This document shows, piece by piece, positions 44,421 to 53,507 of a stretch of DNA of 64,000 nt. Below the pieces are notes generated by a model, which made no database searches, was not told the DNA's origin, and saw only the letters and a list, made by a program, of their open reading frames with translations. A program made the position numbers and the translations under genes. Source of the DNA: Mangrovicella endophytica (GTDB lineage Bacteria > Pseudomonadota > Alphaproteobacteria > Rhizobiales > Rhizobiaceae). Numbering within the stretch: the first letter of the stretch is position 1; every line of letters starts with the position of its first letter. The DNA is taken from the NCBI RefSeq assembly GCF_002893625.1, contig NZ_PKMZ01000003.1:1-64000 (forward strand), written 5' to 3'.

Positions 44421-46660
44421 CACTCGCCTCCTATCTCGCTCTCGTCGTTGTCGATGCGCGGCTGCAGCGGCCGCGCCTTTCCAGTGCGGGGCTTCGTCGG
44501 CGCAGTGCGCCTGCGGGCGGGAGCGTCACCTTCGAGCGGGGTGGCCGACGCCCGGCCGACAAGGGTGCCGAACGGCTCGTCCGCAGCTCGGTCCGGCTTG
44601 CGGTCGGCAGGATTGTTCAGGGCGGCACGCTCCAGCTGTCCCAGATTCTTGAGCAACCGGTCGAAGTCCTTCTGCGTGAACCCGTGCGTCGGGATGTTCG
44701 CCCGGACCATGGCATCGAGTCCGCCCGCATAGAGATCGGCACGCGCCGCGATACGGAACGGACGCCCCTCCTTCTCCTCGGCGTCGGCTATCTCCCGTAT
44801 TCCGGCGCGGAGTGTCGACCATTCCGCCAGGGTGAACTGCGTTCCGCGCTCCTTCAGACCGACGCAGTCGACCTTCACGTACTCGACGCCCTGGAACCGT
44901 TCGTGCCCGCGAACCTCCTTCGGAACGATCATGAAGGCAGTCCGCAGATCCTCGGGATCGATACGCAGCTGGACCGTGCGACTGCGGCTGTTCCGAAAGA
45001 GGTAGGCGACGTCGTCCGAGACATAGTGCAGGTGGTCGAACTGGATTCCATCGGAGCGGATGGTTGCGGTGTGACCAAAAGAGAAGGTGAACCTGTGCTC
45101 CTCCGGGTTGTCGGGGATCTCGGGTGCATGCGCGCCGTTCAGTCCCTGCATCCAGCGGCCGTACGGCGTTCGTCCGCCCAGACCCGCGTGGGGTTGGTTG
45201 TGGTAGAAGTCTACGATCCAGCGGATAAGCGCGAACCGCAGCTCGTCGAAGGTCAGGCTGGCGTTCTCCTCCGAAAGGTAGTCGCCTCGCTCCAGGACGT
45301 TGCGCCCGGTCCGCCCGGAGAAGTTCGTGACGAACTCTCCCCCAAGGGTGCCGAAGAACGCCTCGATGTGCGGCCGCTTGCGCGGATCCTTCTCGGGGAC
45401 ACAGCGCTGGATCTGCGCTCGTCGTGTGATGTCAACGAAGTCGCCACCGAAGGCGGGACCCCCGTCCGTGACGATTTCGAACGGCCGGCCGATCATCGGC
45501 CAGTCGCGACCACATCCGGCCTCCCGTCGCAGGAAGTCCTTGTCCGAGACGATGGAGCGGATGGCACCGATGGAACCGGCGACCGAAGGCGCATGCGGGG
45601 ACAGGTTGAAGCCGACGATTGCCCGGGAGAGACAGTCGATCGCGCAGGTCAGGGTACAACGGACCTTCGGAGCTGCCTTTCGCTCCTCTGCCGACATCTG
45701 GTCGCGCTCTTCGGGCGTGCAGACGAGCGCAAAGAGATCGAACTCCCAATCATCGACTTCCACACGCTCGAGCAGCCGAGCCACTCTCGCACCTTCGCCG
45801 ACGATCGCGAACTTGCGCAGCGCCTTGTCAGGACCTTCGCGGGCCGCCGTTTCCTCGAACGGCGAGATGCTATCGAGGAACTGGCGCACGGTTCGCTCCG
45901 AAATCGTCGGAAGTGAATTTTCGGGGTTCGCAAGGTTGAAGAGATGGATGGCGTCCTCGACGTTCCGGACGATCGTTGCCTTGGATGGGCCACGCATATC
46001 GAGATAGACGTCCCGCTGGCGCAGGAGCATCGCACGAACCTCCGGCCGAAGCTGATTGCGATTGCCACTGTTCTCGCGGCGGCTGCGTAATGCGCCGATC
46101 ATGAAGCCTCCGTCTTCGAACGTCCTCAGCCAGCGGTACAGGGTCGAGGCGGAGGGCTCAGAGGGAAGCTGCAGCGCGTTCTTGCCCGACAGGATGTCCG
46201 CAAGGTCCGACCGGACCTGACCGACGACTTCCTCGCGAAGGCAATCGATCGCCCTGCCAATGGCCGTGAGGGAGCGACCTGTCTTCGGACGACGATAATG
46301 GCCGTTCTCGCCTTCGAGCTTCAGGAACGCGCAGACCCAGTGATAGCGCCAGTACAGCTCCATGCGTTGGTGGTCGGACAAATCGTCGATGACCGACGTG
46401 TCGAAGCGGGCCCGGAGTCGGACCTCATGCTGAGTGAAATAGGCGCGGGAGCTGCTGAAGGTCGACAGCTTCCATGCTTCGGTGATCTGGCGATCATCGA
46501 GCGTGACGATGTGGGTGTCGACAAGGTCGCCGACGAGCCGTTGAAAGAGGTGCTTCCTGTTTTCACGCCCGAGATAACGGTAGTGCGTGTTCTTGTACGT
46601 GATCCGGTCGTACTGGCCGAAGCGCCAGCGCCGAGGCTCGCGTGGAACGTGAATATTCAA
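44420..46660 (-). CDS. tnsB: TnsB/TniA-type DDE transposase
   Basis: A 746-residue Mu/Tn7-type transposase. N-terminal helix-turn-helix segments bind the ends (SEPSASTLYRWLRTFEDGGF). The RNase-H-like core carries the catalytic triad: Asp in DWEFDLFALVC, Asp in FEIVTDGGPAFGGDF and Glu in KRPHIEAFFGTLGGEF. The C-terminal beta-barrel and tail follow; the last 60 residues are disordered and basic. It is separated from tnsA by a 68-base gap almost filled by a perfect hairpin. A strong ribosome site is not seen at 46660, so its expression may depend on that structure. Confidence 0.92.
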   Translation of the reverse strand: MNIHVPREPRRWRFGQYDRITYKNTHYRYLGRENRKHLFQRLVGDLVDTHIVTLDDRQITEAWKLSTFSSSRAYFTQHEVRLRARFDTSVIDDLSDHQRMELYWRYHWVCAFLKLEGENGHYRRPKTGRSLTAIGRAIDCLREEVVGQVRSDLADILSGKNALQLPSEPSASTLYRWLRTFEDGGFMIGALRSRRENSGNRNQLRPEVRAMLLRQRDVYLDMRGPSKATIVRNVEDAIHLFNLANPENSLPTISERTVRQFLDSISPFEETAAREGPDKALRKFAIVGEGARVARLLERVEVDDWEFDLFALVCTPEERDQMSAEERKAAPKVRCTLTCAIDCLSRAIVGFNLSPHAPSVAGSIGAIRSIVSDKDFLRREAGCGRDWPMIGRPFEIVTDGGPAFGGDFVDITRRAQIQRCVPEKDPRKRPHIEAFFGTLGGEFVTNFSGRTGRNVLERGDYLSEENASLTFDELRFALIRWIVDFYHNQPHAGLGGRTPYGRWMQGLNGAHAPEIPDNPEEHRFTFSFGHTATIRSDGIQFDHLHYVSDDVAYLFRNSRSRTVQLRIDPEDLRTAFMIVPKEVRGHERFQGVEYVKVDCVGLKERGTQFTLAEWSTLRAGIREIADAEEKEGRPFRIAARADLYAGGLDAMVRANIPTHGFTQKDFDRLLKNLGQLERAALNNPADRKPDRAADEPFGTLVGRASATPLEGDAPARRRTAPTKPRTGKARPLQPRIDNDESEIGGE

Positions 46661-46694
46661 CTTTCATGTCCTCTGTCGATCAGGTGGTCAGGTG

Positions 46695-46729
46695 GGAGTG
46701 CGGAAAGGCGAGGCGCCTTTCCGCACTCC
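46695..46729. repeat. Perfect 16-bp hairpin between tnsA and tnsB
   Basis: GGAGTGCGGAAAGGCG (46695-46710) and its exact complement CGCCTTTCCGCACTCC (46714-46729) flank an AGG loop. It begins at the last base of the tnsA stop codon. No T run follows on the minus strand, so RNA processing, partial termination or translational control of tnsB is more likely than simple termination. Confidence 0.75.
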
Positions 46730-47403
46730 TATCGGGCTCTGGACAAGCCGTTGCGGACCTCCAGATCGGGGTCGATGCGATGGCCGGACGGGATGACGAC
46801 CGCACCGGACGGAACCAGGGCGACTGCAGCATGGTAACCGCGGAGTTCTGGGCCGATCGCAGCGCATGCCTCGCCGATGCGGAAGTGCTCCGGCGCCGAC
46901 TGCAACCACTGGCTGACGGCCTCCTGCCCTTCCTGGTCGGCTATGCGGGCGCAGGCGAGCACCAGACGGGCGTTGCCGACGGTGATACCGTCCACATGGC
47001 GCTCCGTCATGATCCTGAACTCATCCGCAAACGGGACGTTACGCGGATCGTGCGCGCAGCGGGCCAGCGTCTGACGGGCGCACAGCGCGATCACCTGGCG
47101 CAGACCGGTCTTCTCCACGTCGCGCACGTACTTCACGGCGATCGCGCTGCGACGCCCGTCCGCCAGCGTGACGACGAAATCGAAGATGTGGGTACGCTTG
47201 AGACCGTCCTCATCGAGATAGGAGAAGCGGACCTGCTCCTCGACGCGGACCACCCCGGGGCTAGTCACGAGAACCATCGCCACGTCGCGTTCAAGGCCGC
47301 TGTAGACCCTGATCTGCTGGTGACGGAGAACGTCGATGACGTGGCCGATGCTGGACCCGCGGTTGCGAGGAGGCACCGTCGGGGCGTCGGATTCTTCGGT
47401 CAT
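46729..47403 (-). CDS. tnsA: TnsA-type transposon endonuclease
   Basis: A 224-residue protein. The N-terminal half matches TnsA nucleases of the PD-(D/E)xK type: YSGLERDVAMVLVTSPGVV contains the first Glu, THIFDFVVTL the Asp, and SAIAVKYVRDVE the catalytic lysine, with Val where Glu or Gln often stands. TnsA cuts the 5' ends so that transposition is cut-and-paste rather than replicative. It is the outermost gene, as expected next to the right end. GGAGGA precedes the ATG at 47403. Confidence 0.78.
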   Translation of the reverse strand: MTEESDAPTVPPRNRGSSIGHVIDVLRHQQIRVYSGLERDVAMVLVTSPGVVRVEEQVRFSYLDEDGLKRTHIFDFVVTLADGRRSAIAVKYVRDVEKTGLRQVIALCARQTLARCAHDPRNVPFADEFRIMTERHVDGITVGNARLVLACARIADQEGQEAVSQWLQSAPEHFRIGEACAAIGPELRGYHAAVALVPSGAVVIPSGHRIDPDLEVRNGLSRAR

Positions 47404-48285
47404 GAGAATCCTCCTGGAACGAGGGGCGCCATGTGACTGCTCCGTGTTTTTTGGCAGCCCGCTACCCCGCCCACGACATCCGCGGCATCACGGGCATTGC
47501 CAAGTTCGCGGTAGTGGCGATGGTCGGCTTCCGGCAGTGCTGCTCTGAAGTCGAAGCGCATGGAGGGGCCTCCTTTCGGCGAGAGGACACGAAGGCTCGA
47601 TCGCCGGCAGCGTGGCCGTCGGCGGGATAAGAAGACGCAAGGGGAGTGGTCACCGGCGCCGGGGGACGGCGCAGGTCAGGCGGGAGTTTTGATAGACACC
47701 GTCCGCCTCAGGCGGCTACGGGCGTCACTTCGACTTGAAGGGGTGGATGCTTCGAACGAAACCGAACCCGACGACCACCAGCGAGGTCGCAGTCGGTGCG
47801 ACTTTGATCCGCATGAGGTTGTCCGGGTGAATCATCGTCGACGATCTCTTTCCGTCTTTTGGTTCCGGCCGTGAGGCAGGAAAGGCAGATTGGCACAAAA
47901 TACCTAATGCTCCGCCCTTCCTGAGACGGAGAATTCTAATCAATCCGCGGAGACAGCGGCAAAACAGCCCGCACCTCCGGCGCAAAGAACATTTCAGGAA
48001 CCGTCTGCGGGAGTCAACATCGGGGGTTGCACCCTTCGTTCGAAGATTGCACCTCGTGCGGACGCATCCCGCCGCCGGAGGATCTCCGATCTTCGCGGGT
48101 GGTCAACCATCGGTACTGATTCAGAAATTTCCGTGGCTTCATGCCGGCGCGGCGAGCACGTCCTCCTCTAGCGACATTGCCTCCCGATTGCACAGGCTGT
48201 CCTCCGTCTGTCGCTAGGCGCGGCCGCTGTAGCTGATCCTTGCGACAGCAGTTCGATCTCCGCGGCGGCGCACTACGTCGCTAGC
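47404..48285. other. Region without firm genes; expected right end of the transposon
   Basis: No convincing gene. A 36-codon minus-strand frame starting at 47838 (MIHPDNLMRIKVAP) has a hydrophobic middle and a GGAAAGAG upstream, but is too weak to call. TTGCAC occurs at 48027, 48047 and 48189, and GTCAACATCGG/GTCAACCATCGG at about 48013 and 48104, which could be parts of transposase-binding sites. A GTCGCTAG cluster is listed separately. Confidence 0.45.
48168..48284. repeat. Three copies of GTCGCTAG within 117 bases
   Basis: CTAGCGAC (inverted, 48168-48175), GTCGCTAG at 48211-48218 and GTCGCTAG at 48277-48284; a GCGACA lies at 48242. A related GTCGCTAAGG stands at 35359 near the left edge. 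Clustering of an 8-mer at the expected element boundary suggests TnsB-binding sites or an operator for the neighbouring methyltransferase operon. Confidence 0.4.
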
Positions 48286-48476
48286 TCAGCTCCTGACCCC
48301 GAGGCCCAAGGTCGAGATGTAGTGGCCGCAGATCTTCGATGTGTCTGGCAAACTGGCGACCCGAAACCAGATCCCTCCGAGTAAGCGGTCGCGAATGAGC
48401 GGATCCTCGTTGAAGTCTGGGTCACCGATTTTGCGAGATGGCCCTCGAGCGGACGTTCCTCGATCATGTGCGACAT
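48286..48476 (-). pseudogene. Small frameshifted hypothetical gene
   Basis: An ATG at 48476 with GAGGAA upstream starts MSHMIEERPLEGHLAK. At an AAAA run the reading that looks protein-like moves one frame into IGDPDFNEDPLIRDRLLGG and then WFRVASLPDTSKICGHYIS, ending at 48286. With one more A this would be a single gene of about 63 residues. It may be a remnant cut off by insertion of the neighbouring element, or a sequencing indel. Family not recognised. Confidence 0.4.
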
Positions 48477-48639
48477 GGCTGTTCCTCTGCTTTCGCCTGG
48501 AACGTTTGCATCCGAAGGAGAAAAGCCGAGATCGAACCCTTGCCGCTTTCATAACGGCGCCGTTCAATTCGATTATTGTGAAAGTCGTTCTCGTTTATGC
48601 TGCAAGGACGATTCGGAGTATCATGAGTTGAAGACATCG

Positions 48640-50487
48640 ATGCAGGCGATCGACCTTTACTGTGGCTGCGGGGGCATGTCGACGGGAGCCGCAATGGCGC
48701 TTCCCAACCTCGAAGTCAGATGGGCGCTGGACATCAACAAGTACGCCACGGAGACGTTCAAGAAGCGCCATCCGAACGCAATCGTTGAGTGCCGCAACGT
48801 CGCCGAGGTCTCCGCCGCCGGAATCCTCGAGAAGGCGGACATCTCCGCCATCGACTGGTTCTTCGCCGGGCCAACCTGTCAGGCCGTCAGCACAATGGGC
48901 ATCTTCCATCCGGGGGATCCGCGGAACGCGCTCTTCGTGCACTTCGCCCGCCTACTCGACGGCTTCATCGATCTTGGGCTTAAACCTCGCAACATCGTCC
49001 TCGAGAACGTCCCGGGGATCGTCTACGGCAACAACCTCGCTATCGTCAGAGAACTGTTCCAGTTCCTCTCCGGCCGCGGGTATCAGGTGGCGGCCGATGT
49101 CGTCAGCTTCGCCGACTACGGTCTTCCCCAACTCCGCAACCGGTTCTTCCTCGTGGCGACGACCTCAGATGCCCCGATCAGCTTTCCTCGCCCGATGTTC
49201 TCGGAAGACGGAGCCGACGGCCTACCCCGCTATAGAACAGTGGGAGAGGCGATTGAGGATCTCTATCCGCTTCCTGCTCGGCGGGACAACCATCCACCTC
49301 TGCCATATCCGTCGGAGCCACTCAGCGACTACCAAACGGCGCTCCGCAGTGAGAGCGGCGAACTGCAGAACCACACTTGTTCGCAAATCAGCGAGTTGAA
49401 CCGGGCGCGGATCGCGACGGTGCCCCAAGGCGGTAGCTGGAAAGACATCCCGCAGGATATTCTGCCGGAGCGATTTCACCGCGTAAGGATGACGGACTAC
49501 GCGACGCTCTATGGTCGACTGCACGACAGGGCCCCATCCTATACCATCTCGGCTGGCTTCGCCAACATCACGTCCGGCTGCTTCACCCATCCTCACGAGG
49601 ATCGGGCGCTGACCATTCGTGAGGGCGCGCGACTGCAGGGATTTCCTGACGATTTCGTCTTCACGGGCCCCAAGACGGCGCAATACCGGCAGGTCGGCAA
49701 CGCCGTGCCGCCGTACGGCTTCGCACAGGTCGTCCGACATCTCGCATCCGGTGCAGAAGGCCGGCCGCCCCGCCTGACGATCGATGCCGTCAACGCGAAC
49801 AAGGGACTGCCGAAGGCAGTGCGTCGCTTCATGGGACGCAAGACGAATTCCGATCTGGGCAAGGATGGCTACGGCGGAGGCACGTACTGGCCCAAGGGCT
49901 GGGGGCCGGAGATGGAACGAGCCGAGATCGCAAGAAACGGGCACCGCAAGGACGACGGGCCGCTGCGCTACCCGCGCCGTGAACGTCGGGCCGTCAAGGA
50001 CGGAGTTGCTCTGCAACCTCTGACGAGCCTGTTCCGAAGCGATGACGAGGACCGGAAAGGTATCGCCCGAGCCCTGATGCCGGCTTCAGAGGACGTCACG
50101 TTCTCAGTTGCGATCGTCGCCGGACCGGCGAAGAAGCTGGATCCGCTGGACTGCTCGATCGTCCGCTTGCTGTCCGCTATGTCTGAAGTCGACGGGCACT
50201 TTGTTCTTGACGTGCCGTTCGCCTATGTCCGCGGGCGAATAAAGCTGATCGCAGCTCTCCTGAAGGACGAGGAATGCGCCGGCGCGCCTGTCGAAGTCTT
50301 GTCAGACGAAGATAGTCGCTCTGTGGAGATCCGATGGTCCGGCCGCCGCAGGACCGACATGATCCTGGGCTTCGACGGCCATGCGAAGGAACCTGGCACG
50401 GCCTGTCTCACCGTGACTCGCATCGCCCCCGCCAAGAAGCCACTTCGGGAGGGAAAACGAGCCCCCCGGAAACAGAAAATTGGCTGA
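48640..50487 (+). CDS. druM: DNA (cytosine-5) methyltransferase, DruM-like
   Basis: A 615-residue protein. Motif I is AIDLYCGCGGMSTG, motif IV FFAGPTCQAVSTMG with catalytic Cys (Thr replaces the usual Pro of PCQ), motif VI NIVLENVPGIV, motif VIII LPQLRNRFFLVA, and motif X QYRQVGNAVPP. A C-terminal extension of about 230 residues is unusual for a simple methylase. The ATG at 48640 gives the standard start of motif I; earlier in-frame starts are implausible. It begins an operon whose order resembles druM-druF-druG-druE of Druantia type II. In that system the methylase probably marks self DNA. Confidence 0.88.
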   Translation: MQAIDLYCGCGGMSTGAAMALPNLEVRWALDINKYATETFKKRHPNAIVECRNVAEVSAAGILEKADISAIDWFFAGPTCQAVSTMGIFHPGDPRNALFVHFARLLDGFIDLGLKPRNIVLENVPGIVYGNNLAIVRELFQFLSGRGYQVAADVVSFADYGLPQLRNRFFLVATTSDAPISFPRPMFSEDGADGLPRYRTVGEAIEDLYPLPARRDNHPPLPYPSEPLSDYQTALRSESGELQNHTCSQISELNRARIATVPQGGSWKDIPQDILPERFHRVRMTDYATLYGRLHDRAPSYTISAGFANITSGCFTHPHEDRALTIREGARLQGFPDDFVFTGPKTAQYRQVGNAVPPYGFAQVVRHLASGAEGRPPRLTIDAVNANKGLPKAVRRFMGRKTNSDLGKDGYGGGTYWPKGWGPEMERAEIARNGHRKDDGPLRYPRRERRAVKDGVALQPLTSLFRSDDEDRKGIARALMPASEDVTFSVAIVAGPAKKLDPLDCSIVRLLSAMSEVDGHFVLDVPFAYVRGRIKLIAALLKDEECAGAPVEVLSDEDSRSVEIRWSGRRRTDMILGFDGHAKEPGTACLTVTRIAPAKKPLREGKRAPRKQKIG

Positions 50488-50920
50488 ACCGCCCGTCGAT
50501 CCTCGCCGCAGCGAATTGATGAAGCGAGTCCGTCGGCGCGACACCACCCCCGAACTGATAGTCCGTCGCGCCCTGCGGCGCCTTGGTGTCCACTACCGCC
50601 TGCAGGGTAAGGACCTGCCTGGCAACCCGGACGTCGTGAACCGGCGCAGAAAACTCGCCATCTTCGTTCACGGTTGTTTCTGGCACCGGCACCCGGGATG
50701 CCGCCTTTCCTCAACGCCGAAGACGCGCACCGAATTCTGGAAAGCGAAGTTCGCGCGAAACGTCGAGCGAGACCGACGCGCCGAGATGATACTCACCGAG
50801 CACGGGTGGTCAGTCGTGGTCGTCTGGGAGTGCCAGACGAAGGATTTCGACCGGCTGCTAAAGGAGTTGAGAGAATCGCTTTCTACAACCATAGTAAGTA
50901 AGGCGACCGATCGGGGATAG
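50480..50920 (+). CDS. vsr: Very-short-patch repair-type endonuclease (Vsr)
   Basis: A 146-residue T:G mismatch nickase. Its start MKRVRRRDTTPELIVRRALRR, the active Asp in GNPDVV, the zinc and catalytic region FVHGCFWHRHPGC, then TEFWKAKFARNVERD and the VWEC end are typical Vsr features. It begins at a TTG at 50480 and overlaps the methylase gene by eight bases; ATG 50519 is an alternative. Such enzymes repair deaminated 5-methylcytosine, consistent with partnership with the upstream methylase. Confidence 0.93.
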   Translation: MAEPPVDPRRSELMKRVRRRDTTPELIVRRALRRLGVHYRLQGKDLPGNPDVVNRRRKLAIFVHGCFWHRHPGCRLSSTPKTRTEFWKAKFARNVERDRRAEMILTEHGWSVVVVWECQTKDFDRLLKELRESLSTTIVSKATDRG

Positions 50921-50945
50921 GTCACACACGCTTAGGGGGAAGCAG

Positions 50946-53507
50946 ATGCCGTCTGCGGTCGAATGGGAGGATTGGTGTCTCGAAACCTTCTTCCTCAATG
51001 CCGCGGTCAACGGCCGAATCGACGCGATCGAGGTCGATGACGGGAAGATCATCGAATACTCCGGGGCCGCGAATCTGGAAGGCGCTCACCGCCAATTCCT
51101 TTCGGTGCTCCCGACGATGCTGGACGACTATCTAAAGGGCGAAGTCAGTCCTTCGTTTCGGACAGTCGGCAAGGCAGCATCTCGCTCGCTTGCGCAGAGC
51201 GAGGCGCGACCGAACTTCGTTCGGGTTCTCATTTTCTTCCTCTGGCTGCAGATCACCGTCTCAAAGGACGAGGACGAGGGAGACATCAGAAGAATGGCGA
51301 CGGCCGCCCTTGGACGGCAATCGCCGCAGGTCCTCGTTGGGCTCCACAACATGTGGATCGCATTGGCACGATGGCTCAAGGAGTATCGGGACATTGTCTT
51401 CGAACTCCCAGATCATGGCAACGAGACGCATGTCGGAATCACCAAGCGCCTTGCCTTCCCAACCAAGAAGGATCTTGATCTCCTCCGCCGAGTTCGAGAC
51501 GATGGATACTCACGAACCGACCTCCGGTCGATCAGCCGGCGAATCGCCGGCGACAGCTACTTCGACCGCACATCGCCGGCGTTCCGCCGCGCCTTCGAAT
51601 CCTGGCAGACCGCGGGAAACGTCGATGAGGAGGCCGCGAGAGAACTTCCCTTCATGAGCGCCTGGGCGCGAGTACTGGCGGAGAAGGAAATCGGCACGAG
51701 CATTGTATTGTCCTCGGACGAGTTCGGGGAGATCGAAGCTCAGAAAATCCTTGCTGACGGGAGATCACGAACGCTCCAGTCCGATCTAGAACTTCAACAG
51801 GAATGCAATAAGCTTCGTGGTGAGATCGCCAAGGCTGCGAGGGTCGGCATGCTGACGCTCCAACGATCCGGCTCGGCGTCATGGATAATCAGCGAAGGAA
51901 ATCGCACGGGCGAATGCCTAATCTCGAAATCCGCCCTTGGGAGATTAACGCCGCTCGTGCGGAGCAAAATTCAGATACGTGGCGAAGTTCGCTATTTGTC
52001 CTGGCACCTGTGCAATGTAGGACAGCCTACGGAAATCGGGAGCAACGCCCCGCAGAGCCCATCCCTTCGCTTCGTGGACAAGGTTCGTGTCGGCGCTCGG
52101 GGAACGTATCTGGGGCGGTGGCCGATGACGCCACATATCGTCTATCCAGGAGGCCGACAGCCCGTCCTTGTGATCGAGGGGCAATCGTACGAGAGCACGT
52201 CGATCGGTGCCCGAATCGCGAGCTTCCCTCAAGGGGTGTGGAATGGGCCCGTAAGCGCACAGGCAGGAAGTCAGGTAACGACTGTCACGCTCCGGGGAGA
52301 CGCGTATCCCCATGCGGACGAGGACATTCGCTACTTCGATCGGTCGTTGCATCTGCCAGAAGACGGCGTTTTCCACGACTCGCAGCCAGAAGATCCAGAT
52401 CTCCTGACGATCGGATCTTCCAAACCAGGAATTGAACCGGACCCTCGACTAATTGCGCTACAGGAAGCCCTGTACGCCCGCAGCGCACGAACCATGACAC
52501 TTCAGGCGGCGGTGGACTTGGCCTCGCGAGTCGCCTCTACCGACGGTGCACCCGACGTGTGGTCATTTGTCCGGCTTTTCGTCGACAGCGGATGGTTCGA
52601 CATCCCGTACGTGTCGCAGGTGCCTGCGCGAACGCTGGTGCAAAGACGCCCCAGCTATCGTTCCCGAAAGAAGGCCGGTTTCGAAGGTGTCTCCATCGAG
52701 GGGCCAATGCCGGTCCTGCTGGAGGAGGCAATCCATCGGAAGGCGGAAACTTTCGGCTTGTCTTTCGAGCGGCATCTTGGGTGCACGGCGTGGAGTCTCC
52801 CGAAGCTCTGGGTCGGCTCGAGCGACAAGGATGCCCTTCAGGCGTTCCTCAAGTCCAGCGATCTCGAAGAACCTCGGGTTGCGACAGTTCTGAAAAAGCC
52901 GAACGAGTGGTCGGACATCGGCGTCAGTGACGACTTCGAGCGGACCGGCACCTGGGGTTCCGCGGAAGTCCGATTCGGCGGAAGCTACGCAGCCGAGCCA
53001 TGGCCAAAGTTCGTGCGGATGGACCGCTCTGCCAGAGACACCAACGCACGATACGTGGTCGAGCACGATGCGGGCCGGCGGGAAACGTTTGGCTCCGCGA
53101 ACCTCGCTCTCCTTCGATATCTGGACTTGCGAAAGATTACTGCCTTCGAGGCCTCCGGAGACAAGATCCGGACGATGCACCACCGCTACCGGCTTCCGTC
53201 GGCATGGGCGCGGTGGCTGGCCACCGTCCATCTCCGCAATTGCGCACTCGAGCCAAGTGACGACGGATGGGCATGCATCTATCCGGCCTCTCCGAACTCG
53301 GCGCTCATACTCTCGAGTATTTATCCCGCACTGCGTGTGAAATCCGCTTCGCAGTCAACCGAATCAGGCATTCTTCCATGGATGGAACGGACACGGGTCC
53401 GCCTCGCAAGAGATCGTCGTCCGATCTGGCACGACGGGAAATTGAGGGCGATCCACGATCTCTCAGGCTTGCGGACATGCTCACGAGAACCCCGCGAAAC
53501 AAGATGA
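50946..53507 (+). CDS. druF: Large protein of unknown fold, DruF-like by position
   Basis: An 853-residue protein without motifs I can name. Its start is MPSAVEWEDWCLETFFLNAA with GGGGAAG well placed upstream. The N-terminal 250 residues look helical, the middle 350-560 beta-rich (for example YLGRWPMTPHIVYPGGRQPV), and the end again mixed. The gene sits between vsr and the druG-like gene, where Druantia type II has druF. The assignment is by position and size only. Confidence 0.6.
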   Translation: MPSAVEWEDWCLETFFLNAAVNGRIDAIEVDDGKIIEYSGAANLEGAHRQFLSVLPTMLDDYLKGEVSPSFRTVGKAASRSLAQSEARPNFVRVLIFFLWLQITVSKDEDEGDIRRMATAALGRQSPQVLVGLHNMWIALARWLKEYRDIVFELPDHGNETHVGITKRLAFPTKKDLDLLRRVRDDGYSRTDLRSISRRIAGDSYFDRTSPAFRRAFESWQTAGNVDEEAARELPFMSAWARVLAEKEIGTSIVLSSDEFGEIEAQKILADGRSRTLQSDLELQQECNKLRGEIAKAARVGMLTLQRSGSASWIISEGNRTGECLISKSALGRLTPLVRSKIQIRGEVRYLSWHLCNVGQPTEIGSNAPQSPSLRFVDKVRVGARGTYLGRWPMTPHIVYPGGRQPVLVIEGQSYESTSIGARIASFPQGVWNGPVSAQAGSQVTTVTLRGDAYPHADEDIRYFDRSLHLPEDGVFHDSQPEDPDLLTIGSSKPGIEPDPRLIALQEALYARSARTMTLQAAVDLASRVASTDGAPDVWSFVRLFVDSGWFDIPYVSQVPARTLVQRRPSYRSRKKAGFEGVSIEGPMPVLLEEAIHRKAETFGLSFERHLGCTAWSLPKLWVGSSDKDALQAFLKSSDLEEPRVATVLKKPNEWSDIGVSDDFERTGTWGSAEVRFGGSYAAEPWPKFVRMDRSARDTNARYVVEHDAGRRETFGSANLALLRYLDLRKITAFEASGDKIRTMHHRYRLPSAWARWLATVHLRNCALEPSDDGWACIYPASPNSALILSSIYPALRVKSASQSTESGILPWMERTRVRLARDRRPIWHDGKLRAIHDLSGLRTCSREPRETR

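Larger units (their letters stand above)
35253..48285. mobile_element. Tn7-like transposon carrying an E2-E1-JAB/patatin operon (ends approximate)
   Basis: The minus-strand genes tnsA, tnsB, tnsC and tniQ/tnsD run inward from the right, the usual Tn7 arrangement with tnsA nearest one end. The cargo between tniQ and the left edge is a single four-gene operon. I could not identify terminal inverted repeats or the target-site duplication. The right end is expected between 47404 and 48285 and the left end between 34682 and 35675, so these limits are estimates. No cas genes or CRISPR array are present, so this is not a CRISPR-associated transposon in this window. Confidence 0.55.

Noticed and set aside
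47711-47838. Short minus-strand reading frame MIHPDNLMRIKVAP with a hydrophobic middle
   Set aside because: Only 36 codons (about 47728-47838), no clear family and only a modest ribosome site; not enough to call a gene.
35253-48285. CRISPR-associated transposon
   Set aside because: No cas genes and no repeat-spacer array were seen in or near the element.
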